From Rhabditophanes sp. KR3021 (lineage: Eukaryota; Nematoda; Chromadorea; Rhabditida; Alloionematidae): 64,000 nt of DNA. Below, in pieces: positions 22,357 through 34,635 of the stretch (position 1 is its first letter; every line of letters begins with the position of its first letter). Location of the stretch: positions 7,068,001-7,132,000 of the forward strand of contig CAUJLY010000001.1 of NCBI GenBank assembly GCA_963281155.1, written 5' to 3'. The notes below the pieces were generated by a model. That model was given only the letters and a program-made list of their open reading frames with translations. It was not told where the DNA came from and ran no database searches. Made by a program: the position numbers and the translations under genes.

Positions 22357-22407
22357 TCTAAAATAAGTTTTAAGTTAGACAAAAAATATAAAAGATGAGT
22401 ACTTACT

Positions 22408-23316
22408 TAGTAGTATCATTAACTCCCTTTTAATGAAGTGGAGTAGAGTTTTTGACCATAAGAAATACAAAATAGCGAAGTTTGTTCTATTTTTCAGTTG
22501 AACAACACAAAATTATTTCAATAGCAGACATATAATCGTGATAAGATATAAGGATTGGTAAGTAGTAACCTCATTTTATTTGAATATGCTAACTAATGCA
22601 TTAGTATGTATTTCGTACTAATAATTCTTAAATTCCGTAAGTCCGTCATGCAACATTTTTAAATCTCTAGTATTTGTAAAATATATAATTTGTACATTTT
22701 TTAAAAATATGTCATTTTGACAGCAACGGCATTCATGATAAAAATGGGCTTTTCTAAGATTAGTTTTGAAATCCATAATACTATCATACTTTTGGCTGAC
22801 TAGTTGATTGTAATATTTAATAATATGAGACACTTCGTTCTGATTTTTTTATATCAACGGGAGCTACTCTGACAATTAATAAAGATTTTTCGTAATTTGA
22901 TTGGAAATATAAATTGGGTCATTTTCACGCAAGAAATAGTAAGAACTTCCAAATTTTTAAATACCTTGAAAAAATCAGATTGCATATCTGGAGGATTCTT
23001 TATTATTTGCTCGTCTTTGGTATACTTATTCCAAGTGAAGAATTTTAAATTTAGATATGCTTAATTTATCTGAATATTAAAATCAGTAAAGTCAAAATCG
23101 AGTGTTTTAATTGTTAAAGATTCAACTGTTTTTGGAAAACTGCACAAATATTTTCTTAGTTTGCCCAAAAATGGAACACATTTTGATTATTATTTAGACA
23201 AAAATTGAAAAAATGTTAAACCTGGGATCCGAATCCCTGATGTTAGCATATTACAAATTAATTAGTAATCATCTATTATAAAACTACATTTCCCTGAGAA
23301 CAAATTAATTATAGAT
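22408..23316. other. Intergenic, about 0.9 kb
   Basis: AT-rich. A 71-codon minus frame at 22618-22833 (MSHIIKYYNQLVSQ...) contains four cysteines/histidines in a cluster (HECRCC) but no splice context or family likeness I can name; I do not call it a gene. GGATCCGAATCCC at 23225 recalls a tRNA T-arm but no tRNA can be folded around it. Confidence 0.4.
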
Positions 23317-24348
23317 TTAATTTACTGGACCAAATTGTTGTGTGATGGCATTACTTAAGTATGGTTCATACAAATTTAAAACTAAATTATTTCGACTGAG
23401 CATAGAATAATCAAGACCATCATCTGGTTTAATTTTAATTATGATGAAGGATATTTTGTATGTGCGGAAAAAGAAGTCGTTGATCATGAAATTAACGGCG
23501 TTATCTATTTCTAGTTGAGAGTCTGGTTGGGTGAACATGATGAAAGTAAACTCTTGGTTGGGAATTTCGGTTACAATGGCATTTACATGGAATTTAGGAA
23601 TGGATAAGATTGAATTTTTGAAACCACTTAAGAAGGTAGTTATTGTTGGTCCATTATCAAAGCTTGTTTTTGCAAAAGGATAAATTGAAGGTCCGCAATT
23701 TAAGTTACCAATAATGCATGCAAAATTCATTAAAGTTGGCGAATCTAGATAAAGAGTAGTTAAATCTTTGGTATATGTTCCTTGCAATTGACCACTATCG
23801 GATAAATCCAAGGAAAATTCATCTGCACTATTAAAAGTCAAACCAATTCTATTGGAGGTGCTGGATATTTTCCAATTTAAAACCGTTTTGTAAACGATTA
23901 CGCCTTGCTACAAGAGAAAGCATGTTAAATAAATATTGCATTGTCTTACCTTTTTGAGGATATCATCACCTTGATTGCCTCGGTAGTCTAAAACAAAGTA
24001 GGCATCTTTTGTTGAGAGTTCAGGCAAATGTGTAGTAGGAGTTAATGTTGTTTTAGAAAATTGCGTTGTTTTAGAAAATTGTGTTGTTTTAGAAAATTGT
24101 GTTGTGGTAGTAATAGGAAAGGTTTGAATAACTTTTAAAGTTGAAGTTTTTGCTGTTGCTAATGTAGTTGTTGTGTGAGGAAATTGCCTCGAATCTACAG
24201 AATTAGTATCATAATCAGCTAAATAAATCCATTAATAATAATCGTACTATAAGCCCTTACCTCTCACCCAGAAAATAATTCCAATCGTTAAAGAAACAAT
24301 GATCAACGGTACAGCAATAAATAAAAATATGAGTAATTTTCTGTGCAT
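23317..24348 (-). CDS. Type II membrane protein with Thr-rich linker and degenerate vWA-like domain
   Basis: Product of 315 residues; exons 24348-24261, 24218-23950, 23907-23317. N-terminal signal anchor LLIFLFIAVPLIIVSLTIGI, then a Thr-rich linker with three TTQFSK units (18-bp DNA repeat at about 24049-24110), then a domain starting KDAYFVLDYRGNQGDD, with RIGLTFNS and EFTFIMFTQPDSQLEID. The order of hydrophobic strand ending in D-x-x-G, then two buried strands, resembles a von Willebrand A fold with a poor MIDAS site; this is a guess. It is a tandem paralogue of the gene at 24754-26184, with the same intron positions. Likely an extracellular, O-glycosylated protein of unknown role. Confidence 0.65.
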
Positions 24349-24753
24349 CCCAATTAAGTGAATTTAAATATTAGAAAATATATTGATACCTAAAAAGGTT
24401 CAATATCAAAAGTACTGTTTAACTTATAGTTTATTGCAATAAACACACACAAATATATGAAATATGTTTATTTAAAATAATAATATCCTAATATACTGAT
24501 AAAGTATATATGTCTAGAATGATTTAATATGTTTTAGTTGTTACTTATATAAGGCCGATGTCCTTACCCATCGATCCTTATAGCAATTATATAATTCTTA
24601 CTAATTAATAAGCTTTAACGACCACACACCCCAAAAAAGATAAGAATTACCACAGCAAGAATATTTGCGTAGATACACAGTTGAATGTAACTTTATTTTT
24701 AATAGCTGAGTAATGGTCATTTCTAGTTAAAAGATTAAATTAATTTGCAACAA

Positions 24754-26184
24754 TCATAAAGGTTTGAAAATATTTGTAATTTTAGTTGAAAGAAAACGAT
24801 CATCCATATCAAAAACATGTGAACTTAGTTTACTATAATCAAGCCTGTCATTTTTGTTGATTCGGATTATTAAATAGTTTATTTTGTAGTTTATGAATAT
24901 TTGAGGTAATAAAGAGTAAGCATCGTCTATTTCCTTTTGATCATCTGGTTGAGTAAAAATGATCAGAGTGAATTCATGATTTGGAAAATCAGCGACAGTT
25001 CTTTTCTTTATTTTGGCACGTAAAGATAATAAATTATTGTTGAAATCACTTAGGAACCCTGAAATGGTTGGTCCAGCTTTTTGACTAAATTTCGAAAACG
25101 GATAAATCATTGGTGAACAATGAGCGCCTAGAACACATAGAAATGTTTTCAATGTTTGAGGGTCAGTGTAGAGTGTCGTCATTTCTTTCGTGTATTGACC
25201 TGTTGACACCCCAGGATCATCCATGTCAAGTTTAGTTTCATCTCTACTGTTGAAGGTAAATCCAATTCTATTTGTAACAGAAGAAATTGCCCAGGTGGCA
25301 ATTATTTGAGAAGTAATGGAAGCTTGCTAAAAGAATTTTTATTAATATATTTTATTGTAAATAAACTTGCTTTTTGCAATAATGCATCACTTTGAGTTCC
25401 TCTGAAATCTACTATGAAATAGGCATCTTTAGTTAAATATCCAGTAGTTGTAGATGGAATTAAAGTCGTAGTAGAAGGAATCAAAGTCGTTGTAAAAAGT
25501 GTTTCAGTCGTAGTAAAAGGAATCAAAACCGTTGTAGATGAAATCAAAGTTGTAGTAGAAGGATTCAAAGTTGTTGTAGATGGAATTTCAGTCGTTGTAG
25601 ATGGAATTAAAGTCGTAGTAGAAGATGTTTCAGTCGTAGTAGAAAGTGTTTCAGTCGTTGTAAATGGAATTAAAGTCGTAGTAGAAGGAATCAAAGTCGT
25701 AGTAGAAGAAATTTCAGTTGTAGTAGAAGGAATCAAAGTCGTAGTAGATGGAATCAAAGTTGTTGTCGGAGAAATGGTAGATGTTGGAATATTTGAAGGT
25801 GCTAAGCTGCTTAAAGTAGTTGTAGGAAAATGTAATGAAGGGACCAAAGTGGTTTTTATTATGACTGGAGCTTTGGTGGTAGTTGTTAAAGCTAAAAATT
25901 AATTAAAGCATAAATTCAATATCATATTTACATGTAGCAGGATTCTGTGATTTTGTTGTTAATCGAGGATGAGTAGAATAAGTAACTTTGGGAATAAGTG
26001 GCGTTGTTTGAATTAATCCATCCGACGAGTTTTCAGTTTTACCTTCATAATTTCCTAAATTGTTTAATTTTAATTTTACTCATCAATTAGGTTTACCCTT
26101 TATTCCGAATATTATACCCAGAGTTACACCAACAGTTATTAATGGAATACCCACAAAAAGTGCAATTAAAAGATCCTTCCTCAT
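24754..26184 (-). CDS. Type II membrane mucin-like protein, paralogue of the 23317-24348 gene
   Basis: Product of 434 residues; exons 26184-26097, 26054-25932, 25891-25371, 25326-24754. Same layout as its neighbour: signal anchor LLIALFVGIPLITVGVTLGI, Thr-rich linker, and a C-terminal domain beginning KDAYFIVDFRGTQSDALLQK with RIGFTFNS and EFTLIIFTQPDDQKEID. The linker is much longer, about sixteen copies of a seven-residue TTT(L/E)IPS unit. Intron 3 is a GC-AG intron (AAA|GCAAGTTT...TTTTAG), fixed because only it keeps the reading frame and because the paralogue has a normal GTAAGA at the same place. The genes arose by tandem duplication, then the linkers diverged. No function known to me. 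Confidence 0.65.
25438..25770 (-). repeat. 21-bp coding tandem repeat (TTTLIPS units)
   Basis: Imperfect 21-base units encoding TTT(L/E)(I/T)(P/S)(S/F), about sixteen times. The coding strand is dense in Thr/Ser/Pro, a mucin-type O-glycosylation substrate. Length is likely to vary between individuals. Confidence 0.85.
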
Positions 26185-26672
26185 TAAATATTCAATATTA
26201 TGTAGAGAGACAAATAAAACAATTTAACAAGGAAATATTATTAAAAAAGTGCAAGATACTGTTAATAATATTTCTTTTGAATAACCTGGTACTAATTCCA
26301 ATTTCACGATAAACATAAAAATGATATCAAATGAGCTTCAGTTGTATTTAAAAGTCTTTAAGATAAGAAATTGCAATTGGCGTTATTTACGCAAATTATT
26401 AAAAAGAGACAAAATATTCTTTGATTAAATAAAAATGTTAAGCAAAATCATAATTATTATTGCATAAATATAGTAATTATAATCAGTTCAGCGTAAAATA
26501 AGTATCAATTACCTTTTTATCAGTAAATTCGTAAAAAATTTATTGCTTTCCTATCAATTTGTTCCCACACATAAACTTATATCTTTTAAAGATTTCATAT
26601 TTTGACATTTTATTATAATTACCAAGCATAAGTGACATTTGATTAAAAATTGTATTTAAACGAACTATCAAA
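26185..26672. other. Intergenic, nothing seen
   Basis: AT-rich stretch between the mucin-like gene and the hAT relic. No frame, repeat or RNA gene recognised. The last eight bases (26665-26672) are the left target duplication of the hAT element. Confidence 0.5.
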
Positions 26673-27970
26673 TATACCTGGTAATGGAATCAAAAATTAC
26701 TGATGGATGGAATTCCATATTTTTTTTCAAATGGAACTCATTTGCATCCAATACAATCGTCACGGATGGAACATCTAGTCAGGATGAAAATGAATCTGAT
26801 GATGATTCACAAGTATCAGAATCCAGGAATGTAATGTCAGTATTTTCGAGTGTCAGTATGATAGCAAAAGAGAAGAAAAAGGCAAGATATGATTCCTTTT
26901 TTGATTTTGATGGTGATCGTGCAACTTGTAAGATTATCCCTTTGTCCAACAAACCATTGGTATCATATCTTGAAGGTACTGGCTCAATGCGTAGTCACTT
27001 AGAATCTTATCACAGAAAGTTATTTGATGAATTGAATCCAACTAAGGATATTATTGATGGAACCTTTCCAATCGCAATATGTCGTTATGGTGCCAATGTT
27101 ATGGGATCAATTATATAACGATTCAGATTATAATGAACAAGAACTTGGCAAAATTATTCTGCTTTAATGGAGAAAAATGAAATATATTGCTTTTGAATGC
27201 AATTAAGGATGGAAGTATTTTAGAATATGCAAATAATATACTCGAAAAATGTTGCCAATAAATGTTGTCTATATTAGGGTACGTTGATTCATACCAACTA
27301 TCAAATTCTTGCTTAGGCTCTTTATTTGGATAATCAAAACTGTTATAAAATGTTTGCTAACATTACCAAAAAAGACTGGGAAGATGCTGAAAATTATTTT
27401 ATGCCATTTTTGACTGATACTAATCAAAATCTAGTATCTGAAGGAAATAGTTGCATCGTCACAAATACTACTACTCCTGGAGAATTATATCTATCAATAA
27501 TTTCCCAATCAAGAACCAAAACTCCAGTTCAATTTTGGGAAGATTATAAAGGTACATTTCCTTTTCTCTACAATTCTTCCCAAGCTTATCAAACAATTCA
27601 AATTAAACAATATCATCTGAATCGTCATTTTCTACAGTCCGTCCAAGTTTAAGATATTCCCGTACGAGTCTAAATCGCGAAAACTTAAATGCTCATTTAT
27701 TGCTTAAGTTGAATGCATCTTCTAAAGCTTTTTAATCTTGCTATGCAAATGTTAGTTTTTGTTTAGTTTTATTTTTATGTGCTTATTACATTTTTAATAT
27801 GTTTTTTAAAATATTGTTAGTATTAATATAAGTTAAATTTATCAAAGCGTATCTATATTTATAACTTAAAATGGATATATCCATCTAGTTCCAGATGGAA
27901 TAATATTTAAAAAATCCTAATGGATGGAATTCCATTTCCATCTATATAATCAGTTCCATTGCCAGGTATA
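26673..27970 (+). mobile_element. Degenerate hAT-family DNA transposon
   Basis: A 1,298-bp unit ending in inverted repeats: left TATACCTGGTAATGGAA, right reverse complement TATACCTGGCAATGGAA; the similarity continues for some 40 bases on each side (both contain GATGGAATTCCAT). Flanks CTATCAAA and CTATCAAT form an 8-bp target duplication with one mismatch (ACTATCAA exact if the end is shifted), as expected for hAT. Two transposase fragments remain inside. It stands alone between genes. Confidence 0.8.
26684..27652 (+). pseudogene. Broken hAT transposase (BED finger and C-terminal dimerisation remnants)
   Basis: First piece (26684-27118, 144 residues) has a BED-like region: KKARYDSFFDFDGDRATCKI then GTGSMRSHLESYHRKLFDEL, keeping one Cys and the two His but not the second Cys. 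Second piece (27326-27652) resembles the C-terminal hAT dimerisation region: TTPGELYLSIISQ, PVQFWEDYKGTFPFLYN. The catalytic core between them is missing. Unless domesticated in another form it cannot be active. Confidence 0.65.
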
Positions 27971-27978
27971 CTATCAAT

Positions 27979-30900
27979 TTAAGTGGCTTTTACAAAAATT
28001 AAAATGATAAATAGTATTTAGGTTGATGTTAACACAAAAAAACCCATTTATTCATTTGTCATTTGATTAATCAAAATATAATCTTTGAATCAAACTTAAA
28101 CATTCAAATAATCTAACTTTACATTTTAACAGTTTAAGATAAAAATTTGGTATATTAAATGTTTATGACAATACACATTCCCAAACCCATCAACCATACG
28201 AACAATTTAGGTTCCTGAAGATTGTTATCAAATTCCATTTTAAATTAATATCACCGATAACAAACACTATGATAATTACCACTGTGAATAGTAGTTATGC
28301 AATTTTATAATGGCATTCACTGTTGACAGTGTCCACCCAAATTTATACTATTATGTCATTGCTTTAACTTTGAAGATGAATAGATAACAATTTGAAGAAA
28401 GGTGATAGTTTCATTGATGGTCATTGTCAACCTTTACTATACATTATATATTTATGTGTTAATTGATGTAAATGACAACTGTACACATTCATTGCCAAAA
28501 TAGTATCAATACCACTGTTCTTTGTCATTCATACTCGTACTACTCTTTTAATTTATGCATTTGCATCTATTTGATTATATTCATTATATGTTCTCTTGGT
28601 ATCTATTATTTCACATTGTATTTTAAAATATATGAAATATGCTCATGAGTCAATGTCCTATCAATTTCGTTATACCACGCATGATTCACCCAAAATATGT
28701 GATTCATTTTTGTGTTTTTCATTTTCGACAATAAAAGCGAATATATAAATTAAAACATTTATATTAAAATGTTATGTAAATGGTTACTTCTATTACTCTC
28801 CTTCTTATTCCCTTTTATCAGCAAATATGTTTTCATTTAAAAACATAATCTTCTTTCCTTATACATTCCATAAGCTATTATGTATTTAGATTATGCATTC
28901 AAATTATATTATTTTCTAAATTATGTATTTAAATATAGACAGATACACACTTATAGACAATCAAGTAATTTGGGCTTTTTTGTACAAGTTATTCTAGTTT
29001 CCTATAATCTTCCTAATTATATTTTCGCGCCATTCTTTCCCATTTTTGTGGACTTTTCTTATTTATTTAAAAAAGAGGCTCTTTAATTAATGGACGACAT
29101 TTTTTGAACTAGTATTTTTTGACAACCATTAACAAAAGAAGTAGTTGAGTAAGGAGATGGCACGGCAATAATGTAAAATACGTATATATTGTCAAGTTAT
29201 TGTACAATGACATTGAAAGGCAGTAGTAGACAAAGCGTTTGTTGAGTTGGAAATTTTTGTAAAGTCATTTCACTTAATCACATTCACACACATAAATTCT
29301 TCCATTAGGGCATCATTTTAATTCCTATTATTTTTTATATCCTTCACTTTCGTGTTAAGTATCTTCAATAATCGGTCTTCTAATAAATATATCCATCTAT
29401 CTATTTGGTTATATATTTGCGTAGTATGTAAAACATTTTTCGTTAAAATACTTTCTTCCAAACACCTTCTGTTGTTATCAAAGTTTGTTGCTATTCCTAA
29501 AAATGACCATACTTTTGATTAAATATGTATAGAACGATTAACCTTTACGCCTACAACACACAAAATATGATGAGCTCTTTCTTGGAACGGTATATTTTAT
29601 TGTTCCTGCTGATAAATGTCAAATGAATGTGTCTTAATGATTGAACGGGACCCCATTATTCATAAACACTAAGCAGAAGTATTTTTGAACAGCTGGACAA
29701 ATGAATGTTATTCGGATAAATACATTTGCATCTTTTAACAATTCAAACTTTAAAACGTCTTTTTGAGTAAAGGATTTTTTGCACAACACTTTAGCCTGTT
29801 TTAACGCAACTAGTGGACATTTACAAAAAAGTTAAAGGCACATTAAATGAGGTCTGTTTACAACAAGTCTGTTGTATTGGACATTTTTTAGTATCTCAAT
29901 AATAGGGCGTTTAATTGAACTGATTTTAGTAGAGTTATTAGAGTCCAAGTGGCGCACAAATGATCCCACTAATAAAATTTTTATGGCTTTGAATGATCTT
30001 TCCTCATTATTACTGCCAGCTGTGAATAAAAGTACATAATAATGATTGAGTACAAAATTTGTTTAAGAGTGCCTTGCCAAATGATCTTTTTTATTGTCTT
30101 TGTTAAAAGAGCACACGAATGGTGAAATCTTTTTTGAAATAAACGGAAATCTTTTATTCAAAATGTGAGTCTTGTATTTAGATGATTTTTACATTATTCA
30201 TGCTTTATTGTGCGATTTATTGCCTACAAAATATTTGAGGAATTTAATTTTGATTTTACAAATAATGTTTTGTCATCTTTTGATGCCCTATTTCCGCCAA
30301 ATTAAGTTTATTTTAAAAAATGGTTTGTATGATTAATTATTATAATTATTATTTATATAGATCAAATGCAATTGGTAGACGGCAAAAGTTTGTTAGTCTT
30401 TTTGCACAAATATTTGTTGTGTTTGACGAATTGGATTTGCAATTTTATTGTATAATTTGCTTTCTTTAGAGATTATGATTTGGGAGCATGATTGTACACT
30501 TACACAAATAATCCATTGTATGATGAGGTAGGAATGTTTCATACGCTAAGATTGACTCCCTAATCACGATCTTATCATAATTTTAGCTTAACTAAATATA
30601 TTTACAAAAAAGTTAGTTGAAACATCTAAGCATACCATTATTGTTACGCACATACTTGTTCGATAGTAGTTGGTTCTTCACTTTCCCGCAGTACACTATT
30701 TTGATACAAATCCTGATTATATGTATATATTTAAAAATCTTCTATTTGAAAGTATTTAGAAACACAACAATAATACTAATTTAAAACTTTCTACCTCAAA
30801 TTTACTTTGATCTTTTTGTCAATTCCCTCACTTCTCCATTCTTTATGATCACACCCCTCTCTTTACCCTCTCCAACAGTTCTTACTATTAACAATCGCCT

Positions 30901-31258
30901 CCATTCTCAGTATTACGTAGGAGCTTTAGAGGTTGGTCTGTTGCTCTGTACACACTACTACCAAAATGAAACACTCGTTTATACTAAATTCCTCGAAACT
31001 AAATCTTAGACCCAGTATATATGCATTCACTTAGATCGTCATTTCATCACAACTAAACATTCAACTATCTAGATGCTAACCGCAGCAAAATAAATAGAGA
31101 CTCTTCCATTTTCATTACTCACTATACCTAGGGGTCAATAATTATACCAAATTTTATCACGATAGTGTCAAATTTTGTAAATTATTATTTAACTATTTAT
31201 TTTACCGTTTATTTGAGTCTATAATTTAAGTATAATCTTTACTTATTTTCTTTATTTT
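27979..31258. other. 3.3 kb gene-poor region upstream of actin
   Basis: No convincing coding sequence; short frames such as 28880-29086 lack splice context. The sequence is AT-rich with many short simple runs. From about 30840 it becomes pyrimidine-rich (ACACCCCTCTCTTTACCCTC), and 31260 ends a strong acceptor TTTCTTTATTTTAG, so the last few hundred bases probably hold the actin promoter and a 5'-UTR intron or trans-splice site. Confidence 0.5.
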
Positions 31259-31268
31259 AGAACTTTGA

Positions 31269-32452
<1,184 letters not shown>

Positions 32453-34635
32453 ATGCCTTTACTCTATTTTATGTTTTCACCATATTCATTGTGTAATATC
32501 CTTTTATAACATCACCAAAAGTATCTTTTGCGAAAATAATACAAAAATCTTCAAACTTATCGTCTCTTTATGTTATATTATGTGTCTTTTTTGAGTCTTT
32601 ACATCATCAACAATTAAGAGCATTTAATAAATAAATTAAAAAGTTGCTTATTTGCGTGACATTATAATGACTCTTTTTATAAGTCTGTAATTGTGGTGAA
32701 AACAAATTTAGAGATTAAAAGTAATCAATCATTTTGAGATTAAATGTTGTTCTGAAACTTTTTATGGTTATTAAATCGTTGTCGCCTACTCAATAAATAA
32801 AATGAGATAGACAACAACTAAATATTAACAACTGTTCTTCTTTAATCTTTATTTTACAAACTGTTCTCTTTACTTAATGAGCTTTATCGTGACGGGGGAA
32901 TACTTGGAAACAATGTTACCTTTTCTTCAAATAACTATGCTAACTAAGCAACTCTTTTCAAAGTTGTAAGATCATTCCAAGCCTACAAATATCTTCCAAC
33001 TTTTACGCCAAGTGTAGATAAAATACACTTATTTACAAAAAAGAAATTTTCTCAAGTTCCTCTCCTACAATAAACAACTTTTGTTTACTATCCACGAGAG
33101 AAGCTTTAGTTGTTTTTATTAAACAAATCTCTGAATGGTCCAATGAAATAACTTCAATTAAGTTTAGTTATTAATGTAAATATCGCTGCTTGATGGGGTA
33201 ATTTGTTTCTTGAAAACGGATCATTAATGATAATATATTTATTTATATATTGTGGTTTGAATGAATAAAAAGAGAACTATCTAATTAATAGATAATATAG
33301 CTTTTGTGAAGTTGTTTATGAATTTTATTATTCTATGCATTATAAGTCTTTGATTTATCGGTAACAAAAGATTCACTTAACATGATACTTTATGAACGAA
33401 ATGTGTTATTGAGAATACTTAAACTAAACGAGTATTTACGTTTATTTGTTGCAAGTATTTAGTAATAGAGACTATATTGTAAGTAATTAATTTTGCAGGT
33501 AAAGTTATAGCTTAATTAAATTAATCATTGAATGTAGATATTTGGCGTGGATGGTCTTTTCTTTTACCAATTTTGAAATATTCAAGGTATTATCGTTAAC
33601 ATCCTCACTATTTCTACCATTTAAAAAGTTCATCACAATCAAATGCACATCAACTTAATTTAATTGAATTATTTTAAATTTTTCAAAAAGAACAAATGTC
33701 ATCATTAACACTTTCTCACAAACAGTCCATTATTTTGGAAATGCTTCAATTCAATCTCAAGGCTAGTTAAAGTCAGTCAAATTAATTAATAATCATTTTA
33801 TTTGATCAAGTTTCTTTTTATTTTCAATCATAAATTTAAATGGTATCAACGTTTTTTACTTCCTAATTGTAAAAAGGCAATTAATCATTGAAAGTAAATG
33901 TATTCATAATTGACTATTTGAGTGGCTCGAATTATCAGAAATAGTAACTTAGTTTGGTTGCTATCAATCATATTTGAAGTAATTTTATGTTAATGGGCAT
34001 CGTTTATCAAAGGAAGTGTTGATTTTTGTGAATTTATTATTTATTGAAGAAATTGGATGAATATTTTTATATGCTGATCAAATTTATTTTTAAGTATATT
34101 TTAAATAGAGAAATTTATGATTAGTCATAAATTAGGTAATAATGAGTTGCAAATATATTAAATGAATTAAATGCATCTAATTAAAGAGACATTTATGTCA
34201 TTATTAACCTTTTCTTTCAACTTAGAGTAAACTAAAAGTAACAAAACCCTAAAGAATTGTGGTTAATGGTAAAGAAGTCAATTAATTAGAAGAATTGCAT
34301 GTGCGTATTGCCTTTATACTTATCTAACAAGGCTCATAAGATCATTTTGGAATTTCAGTAGTAGCGATGATGATCACCACCACCGACTATTTAGGGAGCT
34401 GGTTACCGCTTCAAATGTTTTATATAATTTGATGAAAAAAGATAATACAAGTACTTTTTAATGTGTTTTTCTTTATATGTACGTGATTTAATAAAAGTGC
34501 TTGGTGGTTAATTTTATTTTGATTGTCTACTTTATATTGAAACAACATTTTTTAGACAAATTTAATAATTTATATGAAGTAAGCTCTTCCATTTAATTCT
34601 ACACGAAATAAGTAAATAAATAAAGCAAATAGATA
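32453..34635. other. 2.2 kb intergenic, actin to ABC transporter
   Basis: AATAAATAAA near 32626 is a likely actin polyadenylation signal. The rest is AT-rich without frames, repeats or RNA genes that I can recognise. Confidence 0.5.

Noticed and set aside
22618..22833. Minus frame with a Cys/His cluster as a zinc-finger gene
   Set aside because: Only one short cluster, no repeat, no splice signals; could be chance.
23220..23240. GGATCCGAATCCC as a tRNA B box
   Set aside because: No matching A box, anticodon arm or acceptor stem within 80 bases.
25438..25770. CRISPR-like or satellite array
   Set aside because: The periodicity is 21 bp, in frame, and continuous with flanking coding exons; it encodes the Thr-rich linker.
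28880..29086. Plus-strand frame as a gene
   Set aside because: Low-complexity Phe/Tyr-rich product, no start or splice context, in AT-rich DNA.
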